A stretch of DNA of 64,000 nucleotides from Schistocephalus solidus (taxonomy: Eukaryota; Platyhelminthes; Cestoda; Diphyllobothriidea; Diphyllobothriidae): contig WEDG01001313.1 in assembly GCA_017591395.1 (NCBI GenBank), forward strand, positions 26,092 to 90,091, written 5' to 3'. Positions 33,656 through 46,257 of the stretch are shown piece after piece (the stretch's first letter is position 1; every line of letters begins with the position of its first letter). Both the position numbers and the translations under genes were made by a program. Below the pieces are notes generated by a model, which was given only the letters and a program-made list of their open reading frames with translations, did not search any database and was not told where the DNA came from.

Positions 33656-36600
33656 GTCTCATGCGCAGTAGAGGATAGTTGGGTCTCATTCAGAAGGGAG
33701 CATCCGGTACGACAGTCAGCTACCACAGGTTACAGCAGATGAAATAGTTCGGGTACTGGGTGCGCATTGTGCACATGGGGAGAAATATGGGTCAGTTTAC
33801 AAGGTAAGCTGGTCATCCTCGATTATAATAATAGAAATGAACAATACTGAGCCACGTGGTAGATGGGCCTATTTGCTAACGATCCATTGAGGTGCCTCCT
33901 CCAGTAGACTACTAACCATCTATTTGAACGCCTTCCGCATTCAACGGGCACGTAGATCATGTCCCTTCCTGGTAGAGATTCAGCTGGATCTCTCTGATGA
34001 CAAGCTTCGACAACTTTGGCCATAAACTTTCGCTTCAGGCCTCATCAGCTCCCTCCCAGAGGCGTGGAAATAGCTACCATAGAAAAAGTTTGACTTACCT
34101 CTTGGAAGAATGCCAGGGGGCATTTATATGTCCATCGCAGCTTTTCAATAGCCGATGATTGAATTACTTGCCAGTGCAGGGTTATTGGTGCTCCTGTTAG
34201 ATCAGCATTCTGTGATTTTGCGATCATTTTCTCTTCATTTGATTGATATGAGAGGGTTAAACGCTGACCATGAGTTCCCAAACAGGTAGAGAACATATAG
34301 GTGCTTTCTACACATATGGACGTTGGAGCAATGTTGATGCCGTCTGCATATGTACATTGGGTACGGGTTCACCTGCATATGATAACACCAGCCGAATAAC
34401 TTATTATCCTACTTTGCCTACTCAAATGTTTTAAGTAACATTAAAACGTCTTTCATCATCACATCTATGTTCATAGTGCGATGTGCAAACGGACTATCGG
34501 ACTGACGGGTGATATTTTACGAACCACACATATACTAAAAAACGGATTCATCGATATCATTATTCATTATGCTTTTTACTTTTTTTCCGTATTACCAGTG
34601 GAGGAAGGGAATTCATGCAGATGATCAACACGAAAGAGGTAATCGCAATGTTAAAACAATGAGACCAGCAGGAGGGAAATAACTACCACAGATAAGGAAA
34701 GTATGTAGCTTCTGTACTTGGAAACAAGTAAGCGCGTGTCAAGGGACTGCGAATTTTCATTTGTCACACCACAGTCCTGAGTTCATTTAACTGATCGTAC
34801 AAGTCGGAAGTAGACCCTCCGAATGTGTCGCCTTCGAGTGACGTGGTGTTTCAGCCGGTAAAGCGCTCTGTTCACTGCAGGCAAGCAGAAAGTCTAGGAA
34901 GGAATTCGTAGTACTGAAGATTTTATTTGGCAGTTGTCTTCGTCAAATAGTGCAGCTGCATAAACAATCACAACTGGAACTCACTAAACTTTGGCAAAAG
35001 TCTAACAAAAATGCGCGCTCAGATAAGAGAGATTTCTGTTGTTGAGTTGAAATGCCGACTGGTATAGATATTAATGTCAAGTCAGCGATAAGCCGCCAGA
35101 TTATGATTCCGCATCTTTTGCAGCTAGTCGTACAACTTAAATTTACAAAAATATTACTTGTAACAGTAGGCAGTTTTGTGTTGCTTTGCGATGATGGCCT
35201 AACTTCAACCTCAGTTCCTACAAAGAATGTATAAACGCCTTATTTCCCCTACCCATTTAAGAGAAATTATGCTTTCTTTACATATTTACCTAAAGGTAGG
35301 GAGTCTTACGATTTTGGAGGTATCTAATAATTAGGGAATGCTTTTATAAAACCTTATCACTTTTTCGCAAGATTTTCAAAGTATGTTATATGCGTTTTCC
35401 GGGGCAAATCCAAACAACTTTTTACGTTTGTATCAAAAGTCTCCTGGATACAGATCACGTGGTTTACTTTGAAAGCAGTGTCAATAATCCCAGGGATAGC
35501 AGGCTGCACATAGAGCAAGGCCAACTTCCCAAAGAAATATAAAGCAGGAGCCCGTCTAGAACTGAAGTACAACGTTCCTTCAGTTGCCATATTAGGAGAA
35601 GCTGTAAGTCTGAATTACAAAATAGATGAAATCATGGTCTTTCTCAGAGGTATCAATGAATTTACACAAACAATGAAAAGATACGCACTGTATGAGCAGT
35701 GTTTATTTCGCGATTTGAGTGACTGTAACGGTGCTCGACCCAAGGCCTGCATGATCATGGTTATAAATTACCTTGCGGTGCTGTTTCCTCACAACAAGTA
35801 GTTCGCATCATCCACGAAATTCCTCTGATTGGAAAGTTTACTCAGAATCGTCGGCGATTGTTTCATTCGGTTTGATACATGCTGTAGTGTCAGTACTTTT
35901 AGCTCATTAAAACGAGCACATTCGACAGGAATGTAGCCTTCTTGCAGTTGAGAAATAGATTAGCTGCCCGCCTTTCATCAGCATAGTAGGTGGTGATCAG
36001 AGACATGATACTTAAAAATAATTCAATTATTACGTTCATGGGCTCATGGTTATTATTTGCCGCTTTAGTTATTCAGTGAGGTTTTTCGGTCAGTGCATTT
36101 TACCTTACAGGAAGGAGCAGATGCACGGTGGAATAATTTAAAACTGTCACCCCTCTGTGAAAGGCTAAGGTGGATAAAGGAGTATTCAAAGGAAGGCTGT
36201 CACTTTGTCCATGGAAACCATATGGGAAATTCAAGTTGAGACATCCTTTTAATGATTTCTCGTTTTTCTTCAAATATTGACAGGTGACTTGAGCATATCT
36301 GCCTATTTTTATCCAATTGTTAACCAGGAACTATTTGCCATGTATTCGCTTTTCGAAGTTTACTTTTCCACCTTCGAGAGTTTTACAAACCGGGATGTTT
36401 TGGAAGTTTGTTCATTTTGCTGTGACTTTTGAGACATACTCGACGCTTTGATTGTTTTGCAGACAAAAAAATGGATACATATTATGCGGGTAAGAATAAG
36501 TCGAGCATTGTTCTTCACAAAGATGATAAGTGCGGTCATTGCTCAAGAGCTATTTCTTGAACTGACATTTAATTTAACTGTAGTTAATAACGTTGAACAC

Positions 36601-39600
36601 TTATCAGAGTTTTAAAAAAACCTATAAAGCATACAAGTCGAACCTGAGTGAAAGCTCATCGCCTCCTTATGGACGCTGTTCGAATCCAGCTCACGAACCA
36701 TATTTTATACAGTAGATCATGGTGAAGTCCGTGCAGTGTCCCATTTGACTCGGCTTTTCTTAAATACAAAACACTAGATTAAAAAAAGATGTCGTCAAGC
36801 TGTCTGTACGTAGCAACATGATTCGAAAGCAGGTCGTACCCCCGCACAAGTCGAAAGCTTTAAAACGGGAGAATCGCATATTTGTGACAGCCAAATACAA
36901 TGTAGTGGTTTGATTTACGCTTGCATGTAGGAAAAAGTGTTCCCTGGTACTATTTTTTCCAGAACAGACGGAGTAATTTTTAAATTTCTAGATCACGGAA
37001 TATTTTCGTCAAATGAAGTATCTCTCAGTTTAAACACAAACTTAATTCGTTGCACAACTTGGGTTATCTGTCCCCATTGACCCTTTTAGAAGAGCGATCG
37101 GATATTAACCAACCTTTTGTTTTCCGAATAAATTCTGTGTCTAGGATGGAAGTTTGACTCAGTACCTCGATAAATTCGCTAAGTCTTCCATCTTTTAGAC
37201 TGGGATTCATCCTATGGGAAATCAGAGAAATCTGTGATTTCAATGTCATTTATTCCTTCGTATAAAAACGAATTGCTCTCTCTCTCTTTGGTTTTGAAAG
37301 GACGCATCTATCGTCTAGTAGATAGACTCCAACCACGTTTTAAAAAAATATTATTTTGTCGAAACTGCCCTAACATTAATCCTGTCACTGAATGTCTTAA
37401 AAATTGTGAACCCTCTATCAAAGTAGGCAAATGAACCAACGCATACACTGATCACTCAGTATTCTGCTAAGAATGCTGACAATAAACGCTTGCATTCTGG
37501 GGGGTGTTAATATTTGTTGCTAACTTTTACCAAAACCTCAAACGAAGAACTGAAGAATTTGGACCAAAGCGATGACCTGTTTGTGAGGTAAACTTAAATA
37601 GTAGTTGTAAATAACACGTAAAATTTGTTTTCGGCGCAAAAAGCGGAGATAACGGACAACTTTTTAGCTCTGGGACGAACGAATGCGGTAGGGACATTGG
37701 GATGAAATATTTGCCTGGTATGATATACGTCCTTACTTTTTTGTTGCAAGCATGTTCGTAGGCTGATGTCGGACTCAAATGCCGAGGGAAACCTGCTGTA
37801 TAGGCCGAGGCAGCCAACTGATTGGTCATCGACACGCTAAATCCTGCGGTATGCGTACTTCTTACAGATATTTTGTAGGCCACGAACAGATGAAAGTATG
37901 CCGCACATATTGTTATCTCCATCAAGTAGACCGACTCAACCTACAACACCGGCTTCACTTGTGTAACCAACCGTTAGTATTTATTGCGTAAGACTATGTA
38001 TGGAAGTGCCTGCACCGGCCTCCATGTCAACTGCCCAAACCGTATGCTGTCAGCAGATCAAAAGGCCATGGCTGATGTGAAGGATTTTTAAGCGGACATA
38101 AAATGTTTGGTTAGCGTCCTTGGAGTAAGACCGTGAACGATCTCCTCGAAAATATATTAAGAAAATAGATAACTACTTGGCTGAAAAATTGCCTGACCGC
38201 AACAACAATGTGCGGTTATTGCAGGTAACAGTGGCGAACTTCATCAGTACTCTGGAGAGCCACGCAGCCGTTGCCGATGCAGCCCCTATCCCCTGCCTTT
38301 GTCATTGCGTACCCCCGAAGCCGATGAACAATTAAGTTTTCGGCTAATCGCGGAGGATGGGTTCGCAGACGTAGCAGTATATGTTTATTTATTTGACAAT
38401 TTTCAAATCAACCTATCGGTCGTGGTAGACCTTCGCAATGCGACAGACTTCAACTTAAATCTTCTAAGTGGGCCAATAGATCCACCACTCTGTCATAGCT
38501 TCTGCTGGGATCCAAGGACACGTGTTGGTTCATTGCCTACGCATTTTTTCGCATCCTCAAAGGTAGGCCACATTTCTGTTGATTGGTTCACACCAATTGC
38601 ATTGGCTGAAATCCCCATTTTGGTAAAAGCCATATTGAGGCAGCTCGAGGAACGGCGAGTAATTGATTTCATGCGTCGAAGAACCGGTATGGAGGATGAT
38701 TTAAACTTTGGCGCAACATCCATTCGGTACAAAAATTTTATTTGAATTATCGTCCACCTAAATTCAGATTCCAGGAATCTCCATTGACGCATTCGCATGC
38801 CAATGAGCCTCACCACTCAAGGAAACGGTAATTTAAATTCTCAAATTGTCGCTCATACACAGTCTGCTATTTACGTCATGTAGGTTGTTGTCAGGATAGT
38901 ACAGTAGGTGCGATACAGTAGGTGCTGCGCTGGGCCTTCAGTTATGCACCTATATGGACTGTTTATCACTGCACTTTACCCTTATTAAGGCTTGGATGAG
39001 TACGGTGTTATAAATATAAGGGTTCTGTGACAGCCGAAGGCTGGAAAGCGTGTAGTGGTGGCTAAGAAAACGAAGTCATAAGGGGTAGGATCAAGAGAGG
39101 AAAGAGAAGTTTACTTGCACACTTTTTTCCAGATTTTGTGGTTAAACGTGGCCAGCGTTGCCTAGCCACGTCTTGCCATATTGACCAGGCATGTGCAATG
39201 TGACTAAAGATTTCAGGTGAGGTAACAATAATTTAAAATGCTTTTGTGAATAAGTTCAGTTGGAAGAGGTGTCCCATGTTCCGACCATGTTTTCTGGTGT
39301 TATTCAGCTGCCAACTAAATATCCACGCGGGCTTAGCTTTAGATGGGAAAACAGAGTTGGTAGCCATCTGTTTTATTTTGCGCACAAGCAAATATTTAGA
39401 AAGTCCCCATCAGCATTGCTATCTTACTGACCGATCAAGTTTTGCGAACCCCTTCACTCGAACAGAAGTTCCAATCAGGAGGCTGAACATAAGCGAAAAT
39501 ATCGACTGACTCCCTAGATCCTACTTAGCAAGCTTCCTTGATATTGTCAACCTAGGAACGCAGGCAACTGGATAGGAATTTTGTCAGAAAGTAGGAGCAC

Positions 39601-41739
39601 CCACCCATGCATTTCGGGAGCTACATAGACTGGGTTAATTATGCACACTGGCATTCCTCCTAACAACTCCCCACTGCTTGCCTTATCTTGAGCTGTTCAG
39701 TTGATTTGAGGCTCTCAGTCATATTAATTGACGACTTTTGTTATGGACGTTCATTTTTCTCGGCAGAGTTTCCAGGTTTGGGTGAATCCACAAATAGGAT
39801 GCAAACAGTCATCTCCATTAGAAGAAATATCCAAAAGCTCACTACTTCGGTAAATGCTCTGAAGATATATCTCATTGTGATGGTTTTGATAAATAAATAG
39901 TACAGGATCTAAAGTTGTTGCCAAACGAATTGAAAACAGTTAAAATCGTGAAACATTCACCGGTATTTCAAGTACTATTCGAAACTTATTGTAGTCCATT
40001 GTCAAAAATATATAAAAAGAAACTTGACGGCAGGTTATTTACCTTAATATACACATAATGGTATGATTAACGCTATCACCTGACAATTCTATTTGCATTT
40101 ATTCGTCGCATTTAAAGGTATTTTTGGAAGTTTTCAGAATTTGCCGCTTTCTTCAAAAAGTTAGTAGTTCTCAACACAATAATATTAATTTTCATGTTTC
40201 CTGAAAGTTGTAAATTCGCTTAAGGTTGTACATTGATATTTCAAAGCTTTGGTACATGCGTTGATGCCCGTTTGAAAGTTATTATCGATCGTTCGTAAAT
40301 TTGGCATTTTGAATGAGTTAGGTCACACACTGAACTATAGCCTGAACTATAGTCTCCTTCAAAAAGTGTGAATCCATAGTTCTACGTTGACACAAACGTT
40401 CATTAAAAATGCAGAAATCGAGAATATAACCGTTTTAAATCTCTTTGTGATTTGTTCTGAGAAAAAATTTGATTCGACTTAAATTGATTATGATAAAGTG
40501 GAGATGATTCCGTGCAGACCGCATGAAACGTATAAGGCTGTAGTTGAGCCAGACGATTTATTTATCAATCGGAACCGGGTTGTTCATGCCCTGAGTGAAA
40601 GGGTGTTTGTGCTAAATGAGCATATTGGAGCAAATTAAAAATTTCTAAAACTTATTGGTTCTGTAAGTCAAAAAGATAAAAGAGGTGATTTTGTATATTC
40701 CCTAGCTTTTTGAGGGATGTCTACGGAAAACTTAAGTACTTTACTACAATACAGTACATAACCAGGAGAATAAATAAATGCATTAATAAATAAATGTATT
40801 TAATGCCCGTTTAAAGGCAATAGCAGAAGAAATATTCAGTTGGATCAGACTAACAGTGAAAACACAACTCCAGGAGGAATAAATTTTGAGTGTTTTTTCT
40901 AAATTTATGTTACTCAGGAGAAAAACTGTGAACCGTGGGATAATAGCAGTTCGGGACGGGAAAGGGTTAACATCAAAGCAGTGTGTTTACAATTTCGCTT
41001 TATTTTTAGCACTCAGGATTCCACATCAGGCAATGGTGTATCCGCTGACGGTTGCTCGCTGTCTGCCGAAGAATTCACCGGTTGCGAGTTGCAGAGACAG
41101 CGTCATCGCTCTCAAGGCTCAGATGTCACGCACTCCGTTGAGCCGGAAGACAGATTTGACCGTGTCGACACCCAGGATGCCTGGAAGCTGTTTTGAATGC
41201 ATCAAACTAATGATGGTTCTCTTAAAAAATAACTGCATGATTTTATTATTCTTGGTGGTTTATTCCATATAGCTGTAGCATACTAGTGAAAGAAATAAAA
41301 AGAAATTGCAATGACTGCTGCACCGACAGTGGTCAAGCTGCCTCACAGTGGTAATGGGATTAAATGTATGACGGTTTTAAAGCTTAAATAGTAAAAAGAG
41401 TCACTTCCAGAATCGACAAAATTACAAGGGATCAATTTTGATAACCCCATTGCGTTGTTAATACGTCAGATTACGGCGCTCTGACGATAAAACTTTGTTA
41501 GTAAAAAATCCTATCTGTTCTATTTTTCCGTTCACTTGCGCGCAAAAGGCTTAATATAAACGAGCACTATACCAGGCTGGGCCAAATGTACATTTTATAA
41601 AGGCGGATTCTAATTTTGATAGTTTTTACATGTCAGATGATAAATCCGGTAGTTCTGCATGCTTTGGAGACAATCAGAGCGCAATACTCTAAAATATTAA
41701 GACCAATGGAATATAATATGCCCAGATCCTTAACAACTC
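33656..41739. other. Eight-kb intergenic region without recognised genes
   Basis: AT-rich sequence in which no splice-bounded conserved exon, tRNA or known element was identified. Two weak items were seen: a poly-T-containing stretch around 34570 and a short duplicated CTGAACTATAG motif at 40330-40352. Several open frames exceed 60 codons (the longest from about 38299 to 38745) but none has a motif I recognise. Confidence 0.5.
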
Positions 41740-42245
41740 CAGACACATTAAGCTCACGACCATCCTTGCCTGGCTAAGGCTGATGATCGTCGCCAACAAC
41801 CATAACGGTGCATTTCAGTCAAGAAAGGGAAAGGCACCGTGCGCCGCACCACTGGGCAAAGGCCTCAAGATCGTTTTTAAGAGTTCGAGCACATTGCTTC
41901 GATCTACCGGCGTGTATCGAAAGACGACGTTTAAATCATCAGCATACACAAAGAGCCTAACATTCTTAAATAAGCCTGGTACATCCTTGACAAAATGACA
42001 AAATAGGAGTAGGCCAAGCACACTACCCTGAATATCTCCATTCCTAACACTTATGGGCCTGGAGATAACATTGGAGATCTTAAGATTTTGTGCTCAAGAG
42101 CCCAGGTAAGAAGATATCATATTCAGAATTTTACCACATATGCCGAAAGAAGAAAGTTTCAAAAGAAGGAGAGCAGGGTCAACACGATTAAAAGCCTTAA
42201 TGAAATCGAAGTAACCTATGTAAAGTGCAAAACTATTGTCACTAT
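41740..42245 (-). pseudogene. LINE reverse-transcriptase fossil (antisense)
   Basis: Minus-strand reading gives YFDFIKAFNRVDPALLLLKL (RT motif A, usual form D-F-x-K-A-F-D-x-V), then GDIQGSVLGLLLF (motif B, Q-G-S-x-L-G-P), then FVYADDLNVVFR (motif C, Y/F-A-D-D). One stop lies between motifs A and B and the frame is lost after the FADD-type block. Motif spacing is right for a non-LTR retrotransposon. It is a truncated, inactive copy. Clade not assigned. Confidence 0.85.
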
Positions 42246-42249
42246 TTCT

Positions 42250-45200
42250 GTACATATTATGACCAAATTATTAGTAAAGATAAAACGCTAGTATTATTTG
42301 ACAAGCATTTTTTGAAGTAATTTTGTTTGTAAGGTTGATATGTAGTTTTTTTAAATTCTGATTATGATAAAAGAAAATAACAAACAGAAATTCTTCAAGA
42401 TATTTCATGGAGCTCTGCAACGATGTCCGCGGAGCTCATCCCACTGTTCAATTACAACTTATGCTAAGAAACTTCACCGAATATTTAATTTCTCCTTTTT
42501 ATGCGCAATCTCGTTTGGTGGCAACGAACATAGCTTAGCTGGCCTTTCTCAGGAAATGCTAAATAAACATTTAACGTGTTCTTGATTCGAAAAAAGCTTT
42601 GGTTGTGTTAAATTAGGATTCTCATGCAGTATAATCCCCAGGCACATCAGTCACAATCGTATGTTGAGCTTTGGAACAGCTTCTTTCTGGCCACCTTCAA
42701 AATGACCCACGGTCAAAAAATGGCTTCCTCGTTGCCTTATAGATTCGAATCGATCTTATAATAATTAGGATAACATAATTGTTTATTGCACACATGTAGT
42801 AACAAACGATGGTTAATATTCCTTTTACAGAATTTGTTTAGTTTTACTATAGTATTGTGACTGGCGGTTTATTTGTCTATATACGTAGACCTGGTGCTGA
42901 GGCCGTTTCTGCGCCGTATGTAGCGGAGATTCTCATAATGGCTACTCTTTTTTGCCCCGTCTACCGATTGCCGTTTTTTCAGTAGAGTACGTAGTGAGAT
43001 AATCTCGTGCAATACACAGGTTACCTTGAGAGAACGAGTGTTGCATGTACCCGCAGTTGATAATTGCTCTGATATACCAACTCTATATGCTTCACCTATT
43101 AAAAAAATTTGCCTTCGATTATATATAGCTATTTTGTGCTATAGTATTTGCCGTGCCTATTAACTTAATATAGCGGTTGCCGCATTCGGTGCCTGCGTGC
43201 ACATACGTAAGTGTAAAATTGAGTCCGATGACGAGGCGCCTGCCAGCGCAAGCGTCATGAAGTGTCAAAGAACTAATGAATCGCCGCAAAATTCTTATCA
43301 AGGCGGCTATTCTTGCCCACTGATCGCTTACTTAGACGTAGGTGTATTTTTTCCTCTGGCACCGACGAGCAGCTTAGCACAGGCCTGTCAACATTTTTGG
43401 CTTTTTTAAAGTGGCATGATTAATTCAATTTCAAATAAGGTGTTAATTCGCGGCGATGTCGGATAGCCGCTGCAACTTTCGAAGAGTCTACTGTTCGTTG
43501 AGATAAAATTGTTGAGTTTTCTGTGATATGCGGTGCTTGGTTGTTATGCTACTTTCTATCACTGTTTATTCATCACCATTAAGTTTTTTTGGATTACTAT
43601 TCGCAACTTACTTTGAAAGTCTGGCGTGTCAGAAATCAAAGAATTATCCGAGTACTTACTACTCTGATTACTGCATTTCCTTTTTACCCCGTGAAATAAT
43701 GGAAGACTTTATCTTTGGCATGAAACTTTTTCTGAAATCCTTTTTGCCTATCGTAATTCTCTATTTACCGAATCTCTGTTGGTATTTTATTGAGTTAGCT
43801 AAAATTAAAGTTTTTTGTGCCTGTTTATGCTTGTTTTTGAGTCCGCAAGCGTTCACCTTCCTGCCTAATGACTAAAATTCAGTGGACAAGACTTAACAGC
43901 TGTACACGGCCGGATTCCTTCCCTTTAAGGGCCTTAGTAATCAGTAATGGTTACCGAGTCGGTGCAAGACTTCCTGTCGAGTTTCACTTTTGATCCCAAC
44001 ATACTCTTCTTACTCTGCAGGAATATTTGTCTGCCTTTCTACATTTCAGCTTCCTTCTTTCTTCCAAATCACTGAGCGGAACATCCTTTTCGTCTTGTTT
44101 CAAAACATAACGACTTTTCTGCCGAGTAGGTTTCAAAAATAAAAAGTAAAATTGTGGGACAAAGTGAACCTCTGTGTTGCTATTAACGTTTTTGCGCTTC
44201 TGTTCGTTGTGTTCACTAGACTCTCGTGTGTACAACTCTTGCAGATTGTATATCATCATTTACTTATCAACTTTCATGTGTCGTTTTCTCCAAATCAGTT
44301 TTACTTCTGTCATAATAAATCAATCTCTGATTAATTGAGCTGCTAAAAACCAAAAGAATTGAACACATTTGAAACCTCGGAGGTTGGTGTAATATCGACC
44401 AGAAGACTCAACTAGGATGGCGAGACTTCCATCAAAATACTTCTGCACGAGTGACGTGGTCCGTGTGCTCTGGAGCTATCTGCTATCTTAAGGTTACCAC
44501 CCATTGATCCTATGTTCGCTTTGGTGAATTCACACTTCTAGTCGCTTTTTCAGCAAACAATTCGTTCGTCATCATGCCGGACACCTGCTTGTCTTCAATA
44601 TTCCTAATACTCAGAACATTGCTAGTTGTAGCATACTATGCGAAATAAGAAGATAAACACAAACAGAGGGCACACCACAGCCGACTTCAAGATCTCACTC
44701 CCAGTGTTCTACCAAATAAGCTCTAAATGACAAACTTATCCCCTGCGAAATGAATTGATGTTCCTATATTTCTGGCTCATAAAACTAGCCTGAGCGATTA
44801 TCCCGGCTGCGTTGCCGGACAGACCACCAAATGAATAAAACACTTACATTACAAATGAAAGTTTATACGATTTTGATTATTCAAACAGCTAATCAGTGCG
44901 TTATCCGCTCCTCAATCATTTAATAATGAACGCAGAATCAATACACGTGGTCTGCATAACTGACATGTAAATTAATTAAACATACTTGAAAGTTTGCAAT
45001 GGCACGGCCAAACTAGACGAAGTTTATTCGTGACGTGATCAACCTGCCATATTTAGATGGCTTAATTACACAGGATAGAATTTGTCAGGCTTATACTTGG
45101 ACTTGACAATAGGTGGATTACTTGGAAGCTTTCGTAATGAGCGAAGAAAAGAGCACAGAGAATTTAATAAGAGAACATATTTCTTTTGGTTTCACGTTTG

Positions 45201-45560
45201 TTCGATCAGTCACTGCAGTTGCTTTGTGATTCCGATAACAGAATTACCTTTACTTTTAAACGAATTCGTTTTTTTACCTAAGAATGAAGTGAGCATGCTT
45301 TTTAAAAACAACTAAACAATGGGATTTAAAATGCAATCTTCCTGGGAGGTAGACCGAACTTAGCTCTTCATTCCAGGAGGACGGATTAGTTATGCGGGAC
45401 TGTACTACTAACTTAAAATAGCAAAATACCAACTAAATCTACCAAAAACTTTCTGCCCGTGTGGTAAAAAATCCCTAAGTTTACGTTTTATTATTTCATC
45501 TGAATGCTATTTTTCAGTTGCTTTTGTCGTATAAACTCCCGTTTTATCTTTCCGTGTAAC
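42250..45560. other. Intergenic, nothing recognised
   Basis: AT-rich sequence upstream of SNRNP40. No conserved exon, RNA gene or repeat-family member was seen. Hydrophobic open frames (for example 43528-43875) look compositional. Confidence 0.5.
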
Positions 45561-45926
45561 CTCTGTTCTTGCGTTGACTGTTAATGTATCAACAGCCGTT
45601 ATTTGTGCTACAAAAGTTTTTCCTGCCTGTCCAAATTATCGCTTCTTCTTTGCATATACTTCTTTCCCTCTGTCGGGGCAAGCGGTTCGATTCCTCCCAT
45701 ATTACTGTCCTGTGTCCTCTCCCCGTCATGCCAGAAGATCACTTTGTTCCTTTGGATAACTCGGGCAGCCGCAATGACTTCTTTTTGTATAGCGTTTGAT
45801 TCAGAAGAATTCCAAGGTTGTTTTATGGGCTTCCCTACATTTGATTTTTCGAATATTTTCAGAACCTCGAACGCTCGATTATCGCCCTTTGCGTATATTT
45901 ACGTTCCCTAATCTGACCTCAGTCCA
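45561..45926 (+). promoter_or_regulatory. Probable promoter/5' UTR region of SNRNP40
   Basis: Lies directly upstream of the SNRNP40 ATG. It is T/C-rich without a clear TATA box at a fixed position. The call is by position only; no transcription start can be read from the sequence. Confidence 0.3.
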
Positions 45927-46257
45927 ATGGCGATGGATCTTAAGCGACCATTCCCGGGAATGTCGGTGGTTCCCGTTCCTACCAAACGAAACAAGTCTGA
46001 TGACGCATTCGCTATGGCGCCCTTCCCGTCCAACCGTCTATCGATGGGTCACATAATTCCGGCTGGCCTTCCCGGAAGCATGCGTCGCACCTCTAGCCTG
46101 CTTAGCCCAAACATGCTACTTACAGGCCACGATGGTGAGGTGTTTTGCGCAAAATTTGTCCCTTGTGAGGGTTGCTACGTCGTTAGTGCAGGTTTCGACC
46201 GTCAAATATTCCTGTGGGAAACCTATGGAGAATGCCAGAATATTGCAGTCATGACAG
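45927..46257 (+). CDS. SNRNP40: SNRNP40 exon 1
   Basis: Starts at ATG 45927 and encodes 110 codons plus one base. The donor is GTACTT, a slightly weak site. It carries the leader and the first WD repeat. Translation could begin at the ATG at 45933, which has G at -3 and +4, removing only two residues. Confidence 0.93.

Noticed and set aside
35357..35590. Minus-strand frame with a faint resemblance to the Penelope linker (AIPGI-type segment)
   Set aside because: The similarity is a handful of residues without the GIY-YIG block. Not enough to call.
38299..38745. 148-codon open frame on the plus strand
   Set aside because: It opens with TTG rather than ATG, has no recognised domain, no repeated supporting copy and no clear splice context.
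43528..43875. Hydrophobic open frame resembling a small membrane protein
   Set aside because: Phe/Leu/Ser-rich content follows from T-rich DNA. No conserved motif or gene context, so it is likely compositional.
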